Assembly (NCBI GenBank): GCA_003159055.1 | Contig: PMLH01000148.1 | Location: 1 to 6,142, forward strand | Length of the DNA stretch: 6,142 nucleotides | Direction of reading: 5' to 3' | Source of the DNA: Myxococcales bacterium | GTDB lineage: Bacteria; Myxococcota; Polyangia; Fen-1088 | Made by a program: the position numbers and the translations under genes | Part shown: piece after piece, positions 5,983-6,142 of the stretch | How the letters are laid out: every line of letters starts with the position of its first letter | How positions within the stretch are numbered: position 1 is the first letter of the stretch | The notes under the pieces: model-generated | Database searches by the model: none | The model's input: only the letters and a program-made list of their open reading frames with translations | What the model was told of the DNA's origin: nothing

Positions 5983-6142
5983 GCGTGGAGGTGCCTCTCG
6001 CCATGCTCTGCCGGGCCAACCGTCGCCAGCTCGTGTTCGGCTGTCTTTTGGATGTCGGCCTTGGTGAGGCTCACGTGAACCTTGGACTCGTTGTAACTCA
6101 CCCAATTGACCTTGTCCGTTGAGATGCGAATTTCCTTGCCCG
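5979..6142 (-). CDS. C-terminal end of a PRC-barrel-type protein (cut by window edge)
   Basis: A minus-strand frame open from the right edge gives 53 residues to a TGA at 5979-5981. It begins GKEIRISTDKVNWVSYNESK and continues VHVSLTKADIQKTAEHEL. The pattern of I-I-V short strands, an aromatic SY/SW turn and V-V-L followed by a KADI helix start is what I know from the second half of PRC-barrel domain proteins, small beta-barrels often found with CBS, BON and other stress proteins. The last residues (GPAEHGERHLHA) are a polar tail. It has no start within the window and so would be missed by start-to-stop gene finding. Its stop overlaps the TTG of the hydrolase by 3 bases. Family assignment is moderate because less than half of the protein is visible. 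Confidence 0.65.
   Translation of the reverse strand, partial: GKEIRISTDKVNWVSYNESKVHVSLTKADIQKTAEHELATVGPAEHGERHLHA

Noticed and set aside
5983..6105. Longer hydrolase frame starting at ATG 6105 (286 residues)
   Set aside because: The added residues overlap the PRC-barrel frame, look low-complexity and non-conserved, and would bury the signal peptide internally.

Overview
The window is GC-rich, gene-dense bacterial chromosome. The gene set is a CBS-pair protein, a cobalamin-type radical SAM enzyme, a stress-type lipoprotein, a XylR/DmpR-like sigma-54 activator, a small membrane protein, an esterase and a PRC-barrel tail. This suits a soil or aquatic proteobacterium or myxobacterium-like (former Deltaproteobacteria) lineage. 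That placement is an inference from codon bias and gene families; there is no rRNA or other marker gene here.

Left part, plus strand: a CBS-pair protein that lacks its first codons at the window edge (1-593), a 216-base gap, then a B12-binding radical SAM protein (810-2282). The latter converges on a minus-strand pair: a coiled-coil lipoprotein (2303-2782) and, upstream of it, a 56-residue protein (2833-3003).

Centre: a 203-base divergent intergenic region separates that pair from a plus-strand sigma-54 activator with XylR_N, V4R, AAA+ and Fis-type HTH domains (3207-4865). Its stop lies 2 bases from the stop of a convergent small membrane protein (4868-5125). Right part, minus strand: a PRC-barrel gene enters from the right edge and ends in a TTGA overlap with a secreted alpha/beta hydrolase (5245-5982).

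The most informative signals are two sigma-54 (-24/-12) promoters, both on the minus strand and one on each side of the activator. One (5153-5168) is nearly perfect and sits 17 bases before the start of the membrane protein. The other (3086-3101) is good and points at the 56-residue protein and the lipoprotein. The simplest model is a local regulon in which the activator senses a small molecule through its V4R domain and turns on envelope-associated proteins on both sides. The second promoter also shows that the longer start choices for the 56-residue gene are wrong. No mobile elements, CRISPR arrays, tRNAs or rRNAs were seen, and no convincing intrinsic terminator.
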